A stretch of DNA of 64,000 nucleotides. Source: CAUTNH01 sp963543845 (GTDB lineage: Bacteria > Bacillota_I > Bacilli_A > Acholeplasmatales > Acholeplasmataceae). The notes beneath the pieces are model-generated. The model saw only the letters and a program-made list of their open reading frames with translations. It did no database searches and was not told where the DNA came from. The stretch covers positions 1-64,000 of the forward strand of contig CAUUCL010000001.1 of assembly GCA_963543845.1 (NCBI GenBank), in the 5' to 3' direction. A program made the position numbers and the translations under genes. How positions within the stretch are numbered: position 1 is the first letter of the stretch; the number at the start of each line of letters is the position of its first letter. Below, in pieces: positions 1 to 8,808 of the stretch.

Positions 1-3000
1 CTAATGATAAAATTAAACAATCTGCTTTTGAGAACAACTATAACTTAACTAATGTTGATTTTAATGAGGTGACGCTTGCTAATAATTTTGCAAAAATACC
101 TAAGAGAATGTTTAAAAATACTTACTCTATTAGAGATTTAACTTTACCTAAATACTTAGGTGATGGATCATTTAAAATTGATGAAGAAGCTTTTATGAAT
201 TCAACCCTTTTACAAACTGTTAAATATCATAGAAATTCTAATAAAAATAATTTATTTATACTTAATAAATCAGCTTTTAAAAATTGTGATAAGTTAACTG
301 AAATTGATTTTATAGGCAATGTATATTCATTTGAGGAAAGTTCAATGGAAAATACTAAGTCATTTAAGAGTATTAAATCAGATAAAATTAGCAGTGTGCA
401 TATTAGATCAAAAGCCTTCGCTAATTCGGGTATTAAAGAAATTGTTTATCAAAAAACTAATTTTTTTATTTCTGTTTATGAATTAGCGTTTGCTAATTCA
501 GGTCTTGAAAAACTAGTTTATGATGGTAGAATTCATTTACACAGCAAGGCTTTCTATGATGCTTATAACCTTGTTAATATTGGTAAAGGTAACGAAAACA
601 ATTTAGGATCAATTGCACTTTATCCTAATAACTATGATGGGTATTTTAGTAATACTAAGCTTAAAAAATTATCTATATTTGAATTCCAAAATGGTATGGA
701 TCCATTGTTTTTTGAAAACTTTAATTTACCAAATTCAAATTTAGAGGAAGTTAACTTTCTTACAAAAGAAGCTACTAAAGTAGATACAGATAGATTACAC
801 TTATTCAAAAAGAACCCTTTCCCATACAAAGCAAATCTTAATTTTAATGAAACTACTAAGGAATTTGGATATTTACATGTTATGGATAGACTTGACCATA
901 GTCAATCATCTCCAGATGAAGGTGTTCAAGTAATTGGATTTTTATACAAGTTTCCTGTTGTTCGAAGTGCTGGAGACATCAGATATTTTGATTATTCAAA
1001 AATTTTATATGTTAAAAATAATGAAGATACTTTTTCTTTTAGCAGTTTAGATATTGTTAAAAAAATTGATAATCAATCTAACAAGTTATATAGTCGTATT
1101 GGTTCTGTTGTTTCAAATGCATTTAAAAATTCTAAAATTTTAAAAAACTTTACATTAGGTTCTAAAAGGACTGAAATACTTTCCACTCTTTCTGGTGAAT
1201 ATTATCCTGATGCGTTTGCTGGTATTGTTGCCGATGGGACAAAAATAAATATTATTTCTTCATTTCGTGGTAATAATGTTTTTGTGGATGATTATGATGA
1301 AATTATCAATCTTGATACATTAGGAAAAAATATTAGAGATACTAATTTTAAACTAAATGCAATAGTTTATAATAAATTAAAACATCCTGATGAAGAAGAT
1401 TTTTATGTATTTGGTTGGAATTATAAGGGACAAATGTTAATATTTGACAAGGGACTAATTAAATCGAATGATAATTCATATCATAAATATGTAATCACAT
1501 CGACTACATACAAAAAAGATGAAATTTTATCTGATGATCCTTCAAATCGAGAGATTACTTATAAGGATGTTGATTCATTAACATTTAATATAAAAAAGAA
1601 AAAAATATTAGCTAAAAACTTTTTAAAACCTGATTTTGATTCTGTGGTTGAAAACTCTGGTCATTTAAAATCATTTCTTGAAAATATTGGTGGTTATTTG
1701 GACAATGTTTTTCTTTCTCCTACACCGCTTAAAATTTCTAATGTAAATACGATAGATTATAAAGATTTAGGCCTTCAAGATGATTCAGATGTAGATAATC
1801 CATATAAGTGGTATAGGAATGCTTTTCCAATTGGGTTAACAAATAATTTTGGAGATGCTGGATATAACAAAATTTCTCATGCCTTGGTATCTAAAAATGG
1901 CGGAAGACTTCTTTATAATGAAAATCTATTCAATAGTAGTTCAGAATCATTATATCAATCAGAGTCTATGGTTGAAAAACTTATGAAAGTTGTTAATGAT
2001 GATTTCGATAATACTGAATACTATCTTTATAAAAATAAATTTCAATTTTTGGAATTACTTAAAAAACTTCTACCTGGATATACTTATGATAAGGATAAAG
2101 TGCTATCATTTGCTAACTATTTATATGATTCAGGTACAGAATCTATTAAACAAAGAGGTAGTTTAGAAATTGATTATAAAATTACAAGTAGTGATGTTTA
2201 TTATACAACTGTAGAGCATTTAAAATTTCAATATGTTCCTTCTAATATTTACCGCAATTATACTAGAATTTCACTTAATCATTTAGAAGATATAGGTAAT
2301 ACATTAAAGTTAAAAAATTTTATGTACAAATATTATGGTAAGCCTGAGTTAAAACCAGTTTCTTATAAGAAGTTAATATTTGAAAAACTTGCTAAAGATA
2401 TTGATTTTGACTGGGATTTTAGAAATCTAGAAGAAGTTGAATTTAATGATTCAGTATCCCAAGTTAGATTTGATCGTCAATTTAACACTGATAATTTATG
2501 GAGAATTAAAACAAGTGTTCCACAAAACTTAAATGGTAATAATTTTTCAAGTCTTAGACTTGTTGAAAGTGATATTAAAGATTTTATAGGAAAAAATCAA
2601 AATATCGTTTCTTATTTAGATGCTTTAAAATTCTGGGCTCAAAAAGGTGTAACATACTTAATTAAAAATCCATCTATTAAAACTATACAAGATATCAAAA
2701 ATTTATTTAACAGTCTTATTTCTAAATCAGACGAGGTTAGAAATCATTTTAATATTTTATATCCTACAGAAGATGATAAAAATGAATTATATTCTAGATA
2801 TATACTAAATCCTGAGAGAGATGATGAATTTGATGATATAAGATATGTTGTCAAAAATGGAAATGCAATACCTATTGGCATTAAAAAAGATTATTCTTCA
2901 TTTAATAGTTCAAAGAAAAAAGTTATTATTCCAGATAATATTATGCTTGAAGGGGTAAGATATCCTGTAACTCGCATATTATCAGGATTATTTAAGGGAT

Positions 3001-3698
3001 ATAAAGATCTTGAAGAAGTTTACTTTGGGGATAATATTATTGATTATTCCAATTACCCACTATTTAATGGAAATAAAGAATTAAAAGAAGTTGTCTTTGG
3101 TAAAGGATATAAAAAGTTAACTTTTAATGAGTTTGAGGATTGTGATGTTAGAGATGTAAGGTTTAAAAATCCTGATATTAATTTAGAAAATCTTGACTTG
3201 GTTAAGAAAAACTTAAAACTTAATGAAGTTAGATTTAAATTATCAGGAAAATACAATACCTATGTAAATGTTGACAATACTCTTGTTAATCTTAGAACAA
3301 GACAGTTAATACTTGGTTCGGCTAATTCACATGTTCCTATGAATGTTAAGGAAATAACAAGTAATGCATTTAACAGATCAAATATTGAAAAGCTAAATCT
3401 TCCTGACAGCGTTGAGACAATTTCTCAGTTTGCGTTTAATGGTTCCAAAATAAAGAAAATTTATCTTGGAACTGGTATTAAGGAAATTAGCTCATTTGCC
3501 TTTAAAGATTGTAAAGAGTTAAGAGAGATTTGGATACCAAAAGGTACTAAATATGTTGGTGCATACGCATTTGAAGGATGCAGCAATTTAACTGTTAACT
3601 ATGAAGGAGATTCTATTCCTTCAACATGGGATAAAGACTGGCTTGTTGGAGTAACTAAATTTAATTTAAAGAAAGCAAACCCAGGACCTGTATCTTAA
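1..3698 (+). CDS. BspA-like leucine-rich-repeat surface protein, 5' end beyond window
   Basis: The frame is open from the left edge (codons from position 3), so the GTG at 69 is an internal codon and only the C-terminal ~1230 residues are seen. Repeats of the LRR_5/BspA type recur, with units built around 'AFxxxxxLxxIxLP', clearest near the C-terminus (about 3330-3600), e.g. 'KIKKIYLGTGIKEI'. The whole stretch aligns with the C-terminal part of the 2843-residue protein encoded at 15618-24149 on the other strand, including the shared C-terminal end 'NLKKANPGP(V/I)S'. By analogy the missing N-terminus probably holds a membrane anchor and List_Bact-type repeats. No LPxTG sorting signal is visible. 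Likely an exported adhesin-like protein; the ligand cannot be told. A strong hairpin terminator follows directly. Confidence 0.85.
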   Translation, partial: NDKIKQSAFENNYNLTNVDFNEVTLANNFAKIPKRMFKNTYSIRDLTLPKYLGDGSFKIDEEAFMNSTLLQTVKYHRNSNKNNLFILNKSAFKNCDKLTEIDFIGNVYSFEESSMENTKSFKSIKSDKISSVHIRSKAFANSGIKEIVYQKTNFFISVYELAFANSGLEKLVYDGRIHLHSKAFYDAYNLVNIGKGNENNLGSIALYPNNYDGYFSNTKLKKLSIFEFQNGMDPLFFENFNLPNSNLEEVNFLTKEATKVDTDRLHLFKKNPFPYKANLNFNETTKEFGYLHVMDRLDHSQSSPDEGVQVIGFLYKFPVVRSAGDIRYFDYSKILYVKNNEDTFSFSSLDIVKKIDNQSNKLYSRIGSVVSNAFKNSKILKNFTLGSKRTEILSTLSGEYYPDAFAGIVADGTKINIISSFRGNNVFVDDYDEIINLDTLGKNIRDTNFKLNAIVYNKLKHPDEEDFYVFGWNYKGQMLIFDKGLIKSNDNSYHKYVITSTTYKKDEILSDDPSNREITYKDVDSLTFNIKKKKILAKNFLKPDFDSVVENSGHLKSFLENIGGYLDNVFLSPTPLKISNVNTIDYKDLGLQDDSDVDNPYKWYRNAFPIGLTNNFGDAGYNKISHALVSKNGGRLLYNENLFNSSSESLYQSESMVEKLMKVVNDDFDNTEYYLYKNKFQFLELLKKLLPGYTYDKDKVLSFANYLYDSGTESIKQRGSLEIDYKITSSDVYYTTVEHLKFQYVPSNIYRNYTRISLNHLEDIGNTLKLKNFMYKYYGKPELKPVSYKKLIFEKLAKDIDFDWDFRNLEEVEFNDSVSQVRFDRQFNTDNLWRIKTSVPQNLNGNNFSSLRLVESDIKDFIGKNQNIVSYLDALKFWAQKGVTYLIKNPSIKTIQDIKNLFNSLISKSDEVRNHFNILYPTEDDKNELYSRYILNPERDDEFDDIRYVVKNGNAIPIGIKKDYSSFNSSKKKVIIPDNIMLEGVRYPVTRILSGLFKGYKDLEEVYFGDNIIDYSNYPLFNGNKELKEVVFGKGYKKLTFNEFEDCDVRDVRFKNPDINLENLDLVKKNLKLNEVRFKLSGKYNTYVNVDNTLVNLRTRQLILGSANSHVPMNVKEITSNAFNRSNIEKLNLPDSVETISQFAFNGSKIKKIYLGTGIKEISSFAFKDCKELREIWIPKGTKYVGAYAFEGCSNLTVNYEGDSIPSTWDKDWLVGVTKFNLKKANPGPVS

Positions 3699-3720
3699 AA
3701 AAGCCCGAAAGGGCTTTTTT
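3697..3720 (+). terminator. Rho-independent terminator after the LRR protein gene
   Basis: Perfect inverted repeat AAAAAAGCCC-GAAA-GGGCTTTTTT with a GNRA-like tetraloop and a six-T tract. It overlaps the TAA stop of the LRR gene. The A-run on the other side would allow some termination on the minus strand too. Confidence 0.9.
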
Positions 3721-3754
3721 GATTGTGATAAGAATTAAAAAAGGTAAAAAAAGG

Positions 3755-3760
3755 TATAAT
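3755..3760 (+). promoter_or_regulatory. Putative -10 box for the ATPase-nuclease array
   Basis: A perfect TATAAT lies 64 nt before the first ATPase ATG, downstream of the preceding terminator. No convincing -35 box is seen at 16-18 nt, so this is only a candidate in AT-rich DNA. Confidence 0.35.
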
Positions 3761-3823
3761 ATATATAGATAATATATAAATAGACAATAAAGCGAAAATA
3801 TTAAATAAAAATGGAGTGATTTT

Positions 3824-5443
3824 ATGAAATTATTACCAATCGGAACCGAAGATTTTAAAAAAATAATAGAAAAAGATTTATATTATGTTGATAAGACATC
3901 AGCCATTTCTTTAATTGAGAGAAATAATTTAGATGTCCTACTTTTCACACGTCCTCGAAGATTTGGGAAAACATTATTTATCTCTATGCTTGATTATTTT
4001 TATAATATAGAAAGCAAGGAAGAAAATAAAAATCTCTTCAAAAACCTTGACATATCAAAATCAGAGTATATGAAATTACAAGGAAGCTATCCTGTGATAT
4101 CTCTTACTGTAAAAGATATTACAGCTCCTAATTTCGAAATTCTCTTAGCAAAAATAAGAGATAAGTTAATTCCTTTAATAAAGAAAGTTAAGACATTTAA
4201 AAATATTTCAAAAGAAGATTTAAATATATTAGATAGGATGGAAAATTGCGATTATTCATCACTTTCGTCTGCTTTTTATACGTTTACAAGATTATATTAT
4301 GAAAACTACGATAAAAAAGTGATTTTTTTAATGGATGAATATGAAGCGCCAATTTTAAATGCTTACCAAAATGGCTATATTGATGAAGCAATTCAGTTTT
4401 TTTCAACACTATATTCATCAGTTTTAAAGACTAATCCCTATTTAGAAAGGGCAATTATTACAGGAATAACAAGAATCACTCAAAGCAATATTTTCTTAGG
4501 ATTAAATAATATAAGAGTTTATGGAATAGATTCTAGTGAGTTTTCAGATTCATTTGGTTTTACTAGTAGAGAGGTTTTAGCCTCTTTAAAGGAGTATGGC
4601 CTTAATAATTATAAAGATGGTGTAAAAGAATACTACGATGGATATATATTTGGGAAAACAGAAATATATAATCCATGGTCTATTCTTAACTTTTTGAACA
4701 AGAAGGAACTAAAGCCATATTGGACAATGACGGCAAGCGTTAAGATAATAAGTAGTCTTTTAAAAAAGGCATCTAATCATATTAAAAAGACTTTTATAAG
4801 TTTACTTGACGGTGAGAGCGTAAATTTGAAAAACACCAATCCTAATAATTTAGTGATAAGTGATTTAGATGATTATAATAAATTATTTGCTTATATGATA
4901 ACAACAGGCTATTTAACATATGATAAAAATGGGCTTGTTAGAGTTGTTAACAAGGAGATATTATCTTCAATATCTGATTTATCATCGGATGGACTTTATA
5001 ATGTTCCAACGGACTTTATAGGATTTAAAGACTCATTAGATACTGGCGATTTAAAAGATGCTGAGATTTATTTAAATTCTATTTTTGATGATACATTTTC
5101 GTATATGGATATGCCAAGAACAGCTTTTGAGCAATCATACCATTTAGCATTAGGAACGCTTTTATATGCGATGGGACTTGGTAAAGTAAAATCTAATTTA
5201 GAAGCAGGTTCCGGAAGATATGATATTATTTTAAGAAACTTTAATAAGGATAGATACTCATACGTGTTTGAAGTTAAAGTAGCTAAAGATGAAAATGAAA
5301 TAGGGGCAAAACTTGATGAAGGACTAGATCAAATCAAAAAAAATAACTACATAAAAGCAATTAGTGATTATTCTAAAAAAATGATAGTATGCTTTTGTTT
5401 TTACAAAAAAGAAATACATATGAAGTTTGAAAGCATTAAATAA
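3824..5443 (+). CDS. AAA-ATPase-like / PD-(D/E)XK nuclease family protein, copy 1
   Basis: 539 residues, the normal size for the family that joins an AAA-ATPase-like domain (PF09820 type) to a C-terminal PD-(D/E)XK nuclease-like domain (PF08011 type). Visible motifs: N-terminal 'YYVDKT', the family's Walker A variant 'RPRRFGKT' at residues 43-50, Walker B 'IFLMDEYEAP' near residue 166, and a C-terminal 'GRYDIIL...FEVKVA' (D...ExK) near 464-487. ATG follows GGAG at good spacing. It is the first of three tandem paralogues; the next begins 12 nt after its stop with an almost identical leader (GGAGTGATTTTATG). Families like this are common and often multi-copy in gut anaerobes; the biological role is not established. 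Family call is confident, function is not. Confidence 0.85.
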   Translation: MKLLPIGTEDFKKIIEKDLYYVDKTSAISLIERNNLDVLLFTRPRRFGKTLFISMLDYFYNIESKEENKNLFKNLDISKSEYMKLQGSYPVISLTVKDITAPNFEILLAKIRDKLIPLIKKVKTFKNISKEDLNILDRMENCDYSSLSSAFYTFTRLYYENYDKKVIFLMDEYEAPILNAYQNGYIDEAIQFFSTLYSSVLKTNPYLERAIITGITRITQSNIFLGLNNIRVYGIDSSEFSDSFGFTSREVLASLKEYGLNNYKDGVKEYYDGYIFGKTEIYNPWSILNFLNKKELKPYWTMTASVKIISSLLKKASNHIKKTFISLLDGESVNLKNTNPNNLVISDLDDYNKLFAYMITTGYLTYDKNGLVRVVNKEILSSISDLSSDGLYNVPTDFIGFKDSLDTGDLKDAEIYLNSIFDDTFSYMDMPRTAFEQSYHLALGTLLYAMGLGKVKSNLEAGSGRYDIILRNFNKDRYSYVFEVKVAKDENEIGAKLDEGLDQIKKNNYIKAISDYSKKMIVCFCFYKKEIHMKFESIK

Positions 5444-5455
5444 TGGAGTGATTTT

Positions 5456-7078
5456 ATGAAATTATTACCAATAGGAATTGAAGATTTTAAAAAGATAATA
5501 GAGAAAAACTTATATTATGTAGATAAGACTTCTGCTATTTCTTTAATTGAGAAAGCTAATTCAGATGTCCTACTTTTTACTCGTCCTAGAAGATTTGGAA
5601 AGACCCTTTTTATTTCTATGCTAGATTATTTTTATAACATAGAAAATAAAGAAGAAAATAAAAAACTATTCAAGGATTTAGACATATCAAAATCTGAGTA
5701 TATGAAAATGCAGGGAAGTTATCCTACTATCAGCATTACGATGAAGGACATAAGAGCAAATGACTTTAAAGGAATGCTTATAATTTTAAAAAATAAATTT
5801 AGACCATTCCTTGAAAAAATCGATTCATTTAAAAATACAAGTAATGATTTAAAAGAGGCTATCGAGGCTATAAGAAAGATGGATGTAAATACTATGTCAA
5901 TCGCCTTGCAAATTTTTACTGAGGCATATTATAAACACTATAATAAAAAAGTTATTCTTCTAATAGATGAATATGAGGCACCAATTTTATATGCTCACCA
6001 AAATGGTTATGTGGATGAGACCATCAAGTTTTTTTCTAATTTGTATTCATCAGTCCTAAAGACAAATCCATATTTAGAAAAATCAGTTATTACTGGAATA
6101 ACTAAAATTACTCAAAGCAATATTTTTTCTGGACTTAATAATATAATGTCATATGGGATTGATTCTATTGATTTTGCCAATTCATTTGGTTTTACAAATA
6201 GCGAAGTTTTTTCAGCTTTAAGCGAATATAAGCTAGAAAAATATAAGGATGGAGTAAAAGAATACTATGATGGGTATGTCTTTGGGAATACCGAAATATA
6301 TAATCCGTGGTCAATTCTTAATTTTCTATATGAGAAAAAACTAAAACCATATTGGACAATGACATCATCAACTGAGATGATTAGAGAACTTTTAGCAGTA
6401 GCATCAAATGATATAAAACAGGATTTTGCAAAGCTTGCCGAAGGAAGAAAAATCAGCTTAAGATATAATGATTCAAATAATTTAATCATAAAGGATTTAG
6501 ATGATCCTAATAAACTATTTGCTTATATGCTATCAACAGGATATCTTACTTATACTAAAGACGGACTGATTAAAATAGTTAACAAAGAAATATTATCTAC
6601 TATTTCAGATATCTCAGCAGGAGGACTTTACAAAGTCCCAAGTAATTTTACATATCTTATGAAATCTCTTGATTTTGGTGATTTAGATGGAATATTAAAG
6701 TATATGAATTCGCTTTTTGATGATACATTCTCATATATGGATATGACAAGAAAAACAACAGAAAATGCATATCATATGACATTTTTAATTTTACTTAATA
6801 CCATGGGACTTGGTAAAGTCACATCTAATTTAGAAGCAGGTTCTGGAAGATATGATATTATCTTAAGAAACTTTAATATGGATAGATACTCATATGTGTT
6901 TGAAGTTAAAGTAGCTCAAAATGAAAAAGAAATTGAAAGTAAACTTGATGAAGGACTAGAGCAAATTAAGAAAAATAACTATATAAAAGCAATTGATGAT
7001 TATTCTAAAAAAATGATAGTGTGCTTTTGCTTTTATAAAAAGGAAATACATATGAAGTTTGAAAAAATCAGTGATTAG
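5456..7078 (+). CDS. AAA-ATPase-like / PD-(D/E)XK nuclease family protein, copy 2
   Basis: 540 residues, closely similar to copy 1 over the full length. It keeps 'TRPRRFGKT' near residue 42, Walker B 'ILLIDEYEAP', and the nuclease-like 'GRYDII...FEVKVA'. The region between the Walker A and Walker B motifs (roughly residues 95-150) and the segment after 'YWTMT' are the most divergent parts, so the copies are not recent identical duplicates. The ribosome binding site and start context repeat those of copy 1. Probably translated from the same mRNA as its neighbours. Confidence 0.85.
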   Translation: MKLLPIGIEDFKKIIEKNLYYVDKTSAISLIEKANSDVLLFTRPRRFGKTLFISMLDYFYNIENKEENKKLFKDLDISKSEYMKMQGSYPTISITMKDIRANDFKGMLIILKNKFRPFLEKIDSFKNTSNDLKEAIEAIRKMDVNTMSIALQIFTEAYYKHYNKKVILLIDEYEAPILYAHQNGYVDETIKFFSNLYSSVLKTNPYLEKSVITGITKITQSNIFSGLNNIMSYGIDSIDFANSFGFTNSEVFSALSEYKLEKYKDGVKEYYDGYVFGNTEIYNPWSILNFLYEKKLKPYWTMTSSTEMIRELLAVASNDIKQDFAKLAEGRKISLRYNDSNNLIIKDLDDPNKLFAYMLSTGYLTYTKDGLIKIVNKEILSTISDISAGGLYKVPSNFTYLMKSLDFGDLDGILKYMNSLFDDTFSYMDMTRKTTENAYHMTFLILLNTMGLGKVTSNLEAGSGRYDIILRNFNMDRYSYVFEVKVAQNEKEIESKLDEGLEQIKKNNYIKAIDDYSKKMIVCFCFYKKEIHMKFEKISD

Positions 7079-7088
7079 GTGATTGGAT

Positions 7089-8708
7089 TTGAAATATTTA
7101 CCAATTGGTACAGAAGATTTTAGTGAGATAATTAAAAATAATTTATACTATATAGATAAGACATCAGCAATTTCTTTGATTGAAAAAAATAATCTAAATG
7201 TCTTACTTTTTACTCGTCCTAGGAGATTTGGAAAGACCCTTTTTATTTCTATGCTAGATTATTTTTATAACATAGAAAATAAAGAAGAAAATAAAAAACT
7301 ATTCAAAAATTTAGATATATCGAAATCTGAATATATTAAAATGCAAGGAAACTATCCTACTATTAGTATTACAATGAAAGATATTTATGGCAATAATTTT
7401 GAAGATATGTGTGAATCACTTCATCTAAAATTTAGAAATATTTTTAGTAAAATTGATGCCTTTGATGATTTAAGTGAAAATTTATTAATTGCTTATAATA
7501 AGGTTAAAAAAATAAATAAGAGCGCCTTTAAATTTGCATTTCAAATTTTTACAGAGGCATATTATCAGCAATATAATAAAAAAGTTATTCTCCTAATAGA
7601 TGAGTATGAGGCACCTATTTTAAAAGCATATCAAAAAGGTTATGTTGATGAAGCTATTGATTTTTTTTCAACGTTATACTCTTCAGCCTTAAAGACTAAT
7701 CCATATTTAGAAAAGGCAATTATTACAGGAATAACGAGAATCGATCAAAGTAATGTCTTTTCAGGACTAAATAATATAGTAGTATACGGGCTAGATTCTG
7801 ATGAGTTTTCAGATTCATTTGGATACACTGATAAAGAAGTTTTAGCTGCTCTCAGAGAGTATGGTTTAGAAAATTATAAAGATGATGTGAAAGACTATTA
7901 TAGCGGATATTTATTTGGAAAAAACAAGATATATAATCCCTGGTCTATTAATAATTTTCTGTATGAGAAAAAATTAAAGCCATACTGGGCAATGACTTCA
8001 AGTACTGAAATGCTAAGTGATATTTTAAAAAAAGCATCCAATCACATTAAAAGAACTTTCATCAGCTTACTTGATGGAGGTGCAGTGAATTTAAGAAACA
8101 CTCATCCTAGTAAATTATTTATAAGTGATTTAGACGATTATAATAAAATTTTTGCTTATATGATAACGACAGGATATCTAACTTATGATGAAGATGGACT
8201 TGTAAAGGTAGTTAATAAGGAGATATTATCTACCATTTCAGACATCTCTGCAAAAGCACTTTATAATAATTCAGGCGATTTTATATTTGTTATGAAATCA
8301 TTTATTTTAGGAGATTTAGATGGAATATTAAAACGTATGAGTTATCTTTTAGATGATACATTTTCATATATGGACATGGAAAGAAGCTCTGCGAAAAATT
8401 CATACCATATCGCACTTTTAGATTTTTTTAAGTCAATGGGAATCGGAAAAGTTATTTCTAATTTAGATGAAAAATTAGGAAGATACGATATCATCTTAAG
8501 AAGCTTTGATAAAAATGGATATTCATATGTATTTGATATTAAGGCTGCAAAATATAAAAAAGAAATAGAGACTATGCTTAATGAAGCAATAGATAAAAAT
8601 AAGAAAAATAACTATACAAAGGCAATTGATGATTATTCTAAAAAAATGATAGTATGTTTTTGCTTTTATAAAAAGGAAATATATATGAAGTTTGAAAAAA
8701 TAAATTAA
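7089..8708 (+). CDS. AAA-ATPase-like / PD-(D/E)XK nuclease family protein, copy 3
   Basis: About 539 residues. I chose the TTG at 7089 over the TTG at 7083: it gives 'MKYLPIG', which aligns with 'MKLLPIG' of the other two copies, and it sits 9 nt after AGG, whereas 7083 is only 3 nt from it. Walker A 'RPRRFGKT' and Walker B 'LLIDEYEAP' are intact. The C-terminal nuclease-like motif is altered: 'GRYDII' is kept but 'FEVK' reads 'FDIK', and the following region (AAKYKKEIE) has diverged. The gene starts 10 nt after copy 2 and shares its transcript. The weak start codon and altered motif suggest this copy is expressed less or functionally drifting. Confidence 0.82.
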   Translation: MKYLPIGTEDFSEIIKNNLYYIDKTSAISLIEKNNLNVLLFTRPRRFGKTLFISMLDYFYNIENKEENKKLFKNLDISKSEYIKMQGNYPTISITMKDIYGNNFEDMCESLHLKFRNIFSKIDAFDDLSENLLIAYNKVKKINKSAFKFAFQIFTEAYYQQYNKKVILLIDEYEAPILKAYQKGYVDEAIDFFSTLYSSALKTNPYLEKAIITGITRIDQSNVFSGLNNIVVYGLDSDEFSDSFGYTDKEVLAALREYGLENYKDDVKDYYSGYLFGKNKIYNPWSINNFLYEKKLKPYWAMTSSTEMLSDILKKASNHIKRTFISLLDGGAVNLRNTHPSKLFISDLDDYNKIFAYMITTGYLTYDEDGLVKVVNKEILSTISDISAKALYNNSGDFIFVMKSFILGDLDGILKRMSYLLDDTFSYMDMERSSAKNSYHIALLDFFKSMGIGKVISNLDEKLGRYDIILRSFDKNGYSYVFDIKAAKYKKEIETMLNEAIDKNKKNNYTKAIDDYSKKMIVCFCFYKKEIYMKFEKIN

Positions 8709-8736
8709 CTTATATTTACCAAATTTAATAATAATA

Positions 8737-8765
8737 TTGATGTTTGGAATAAATTAAGTTATAAT
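8737..8765 (+). promoter_or_regulatory. Promoter for the thrS operon
   Basis: TTGATG (8737-8742), 17-nt spacer, TATAAT (8760-8765): close to the sigma-A consensus with ideal spacing. The thrS ATG lies 43 nt downstream. No T-box is visible in the short leader, so thrS is not under T-box control here. Confidence 0.7.
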
Positions 8766-8808
8766 TTACTAGAATTTAATTAAATTATAAAATGAAGAAG
8801 GTAATAAA

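Noticed and set aside
69..3698. GTG at 69 as the start of the left-edge gene
   Set aside because: The frame is open to the edge and the upstream codons match the giant paralogue, so the GTG is internal and the gene is truncated by the window.
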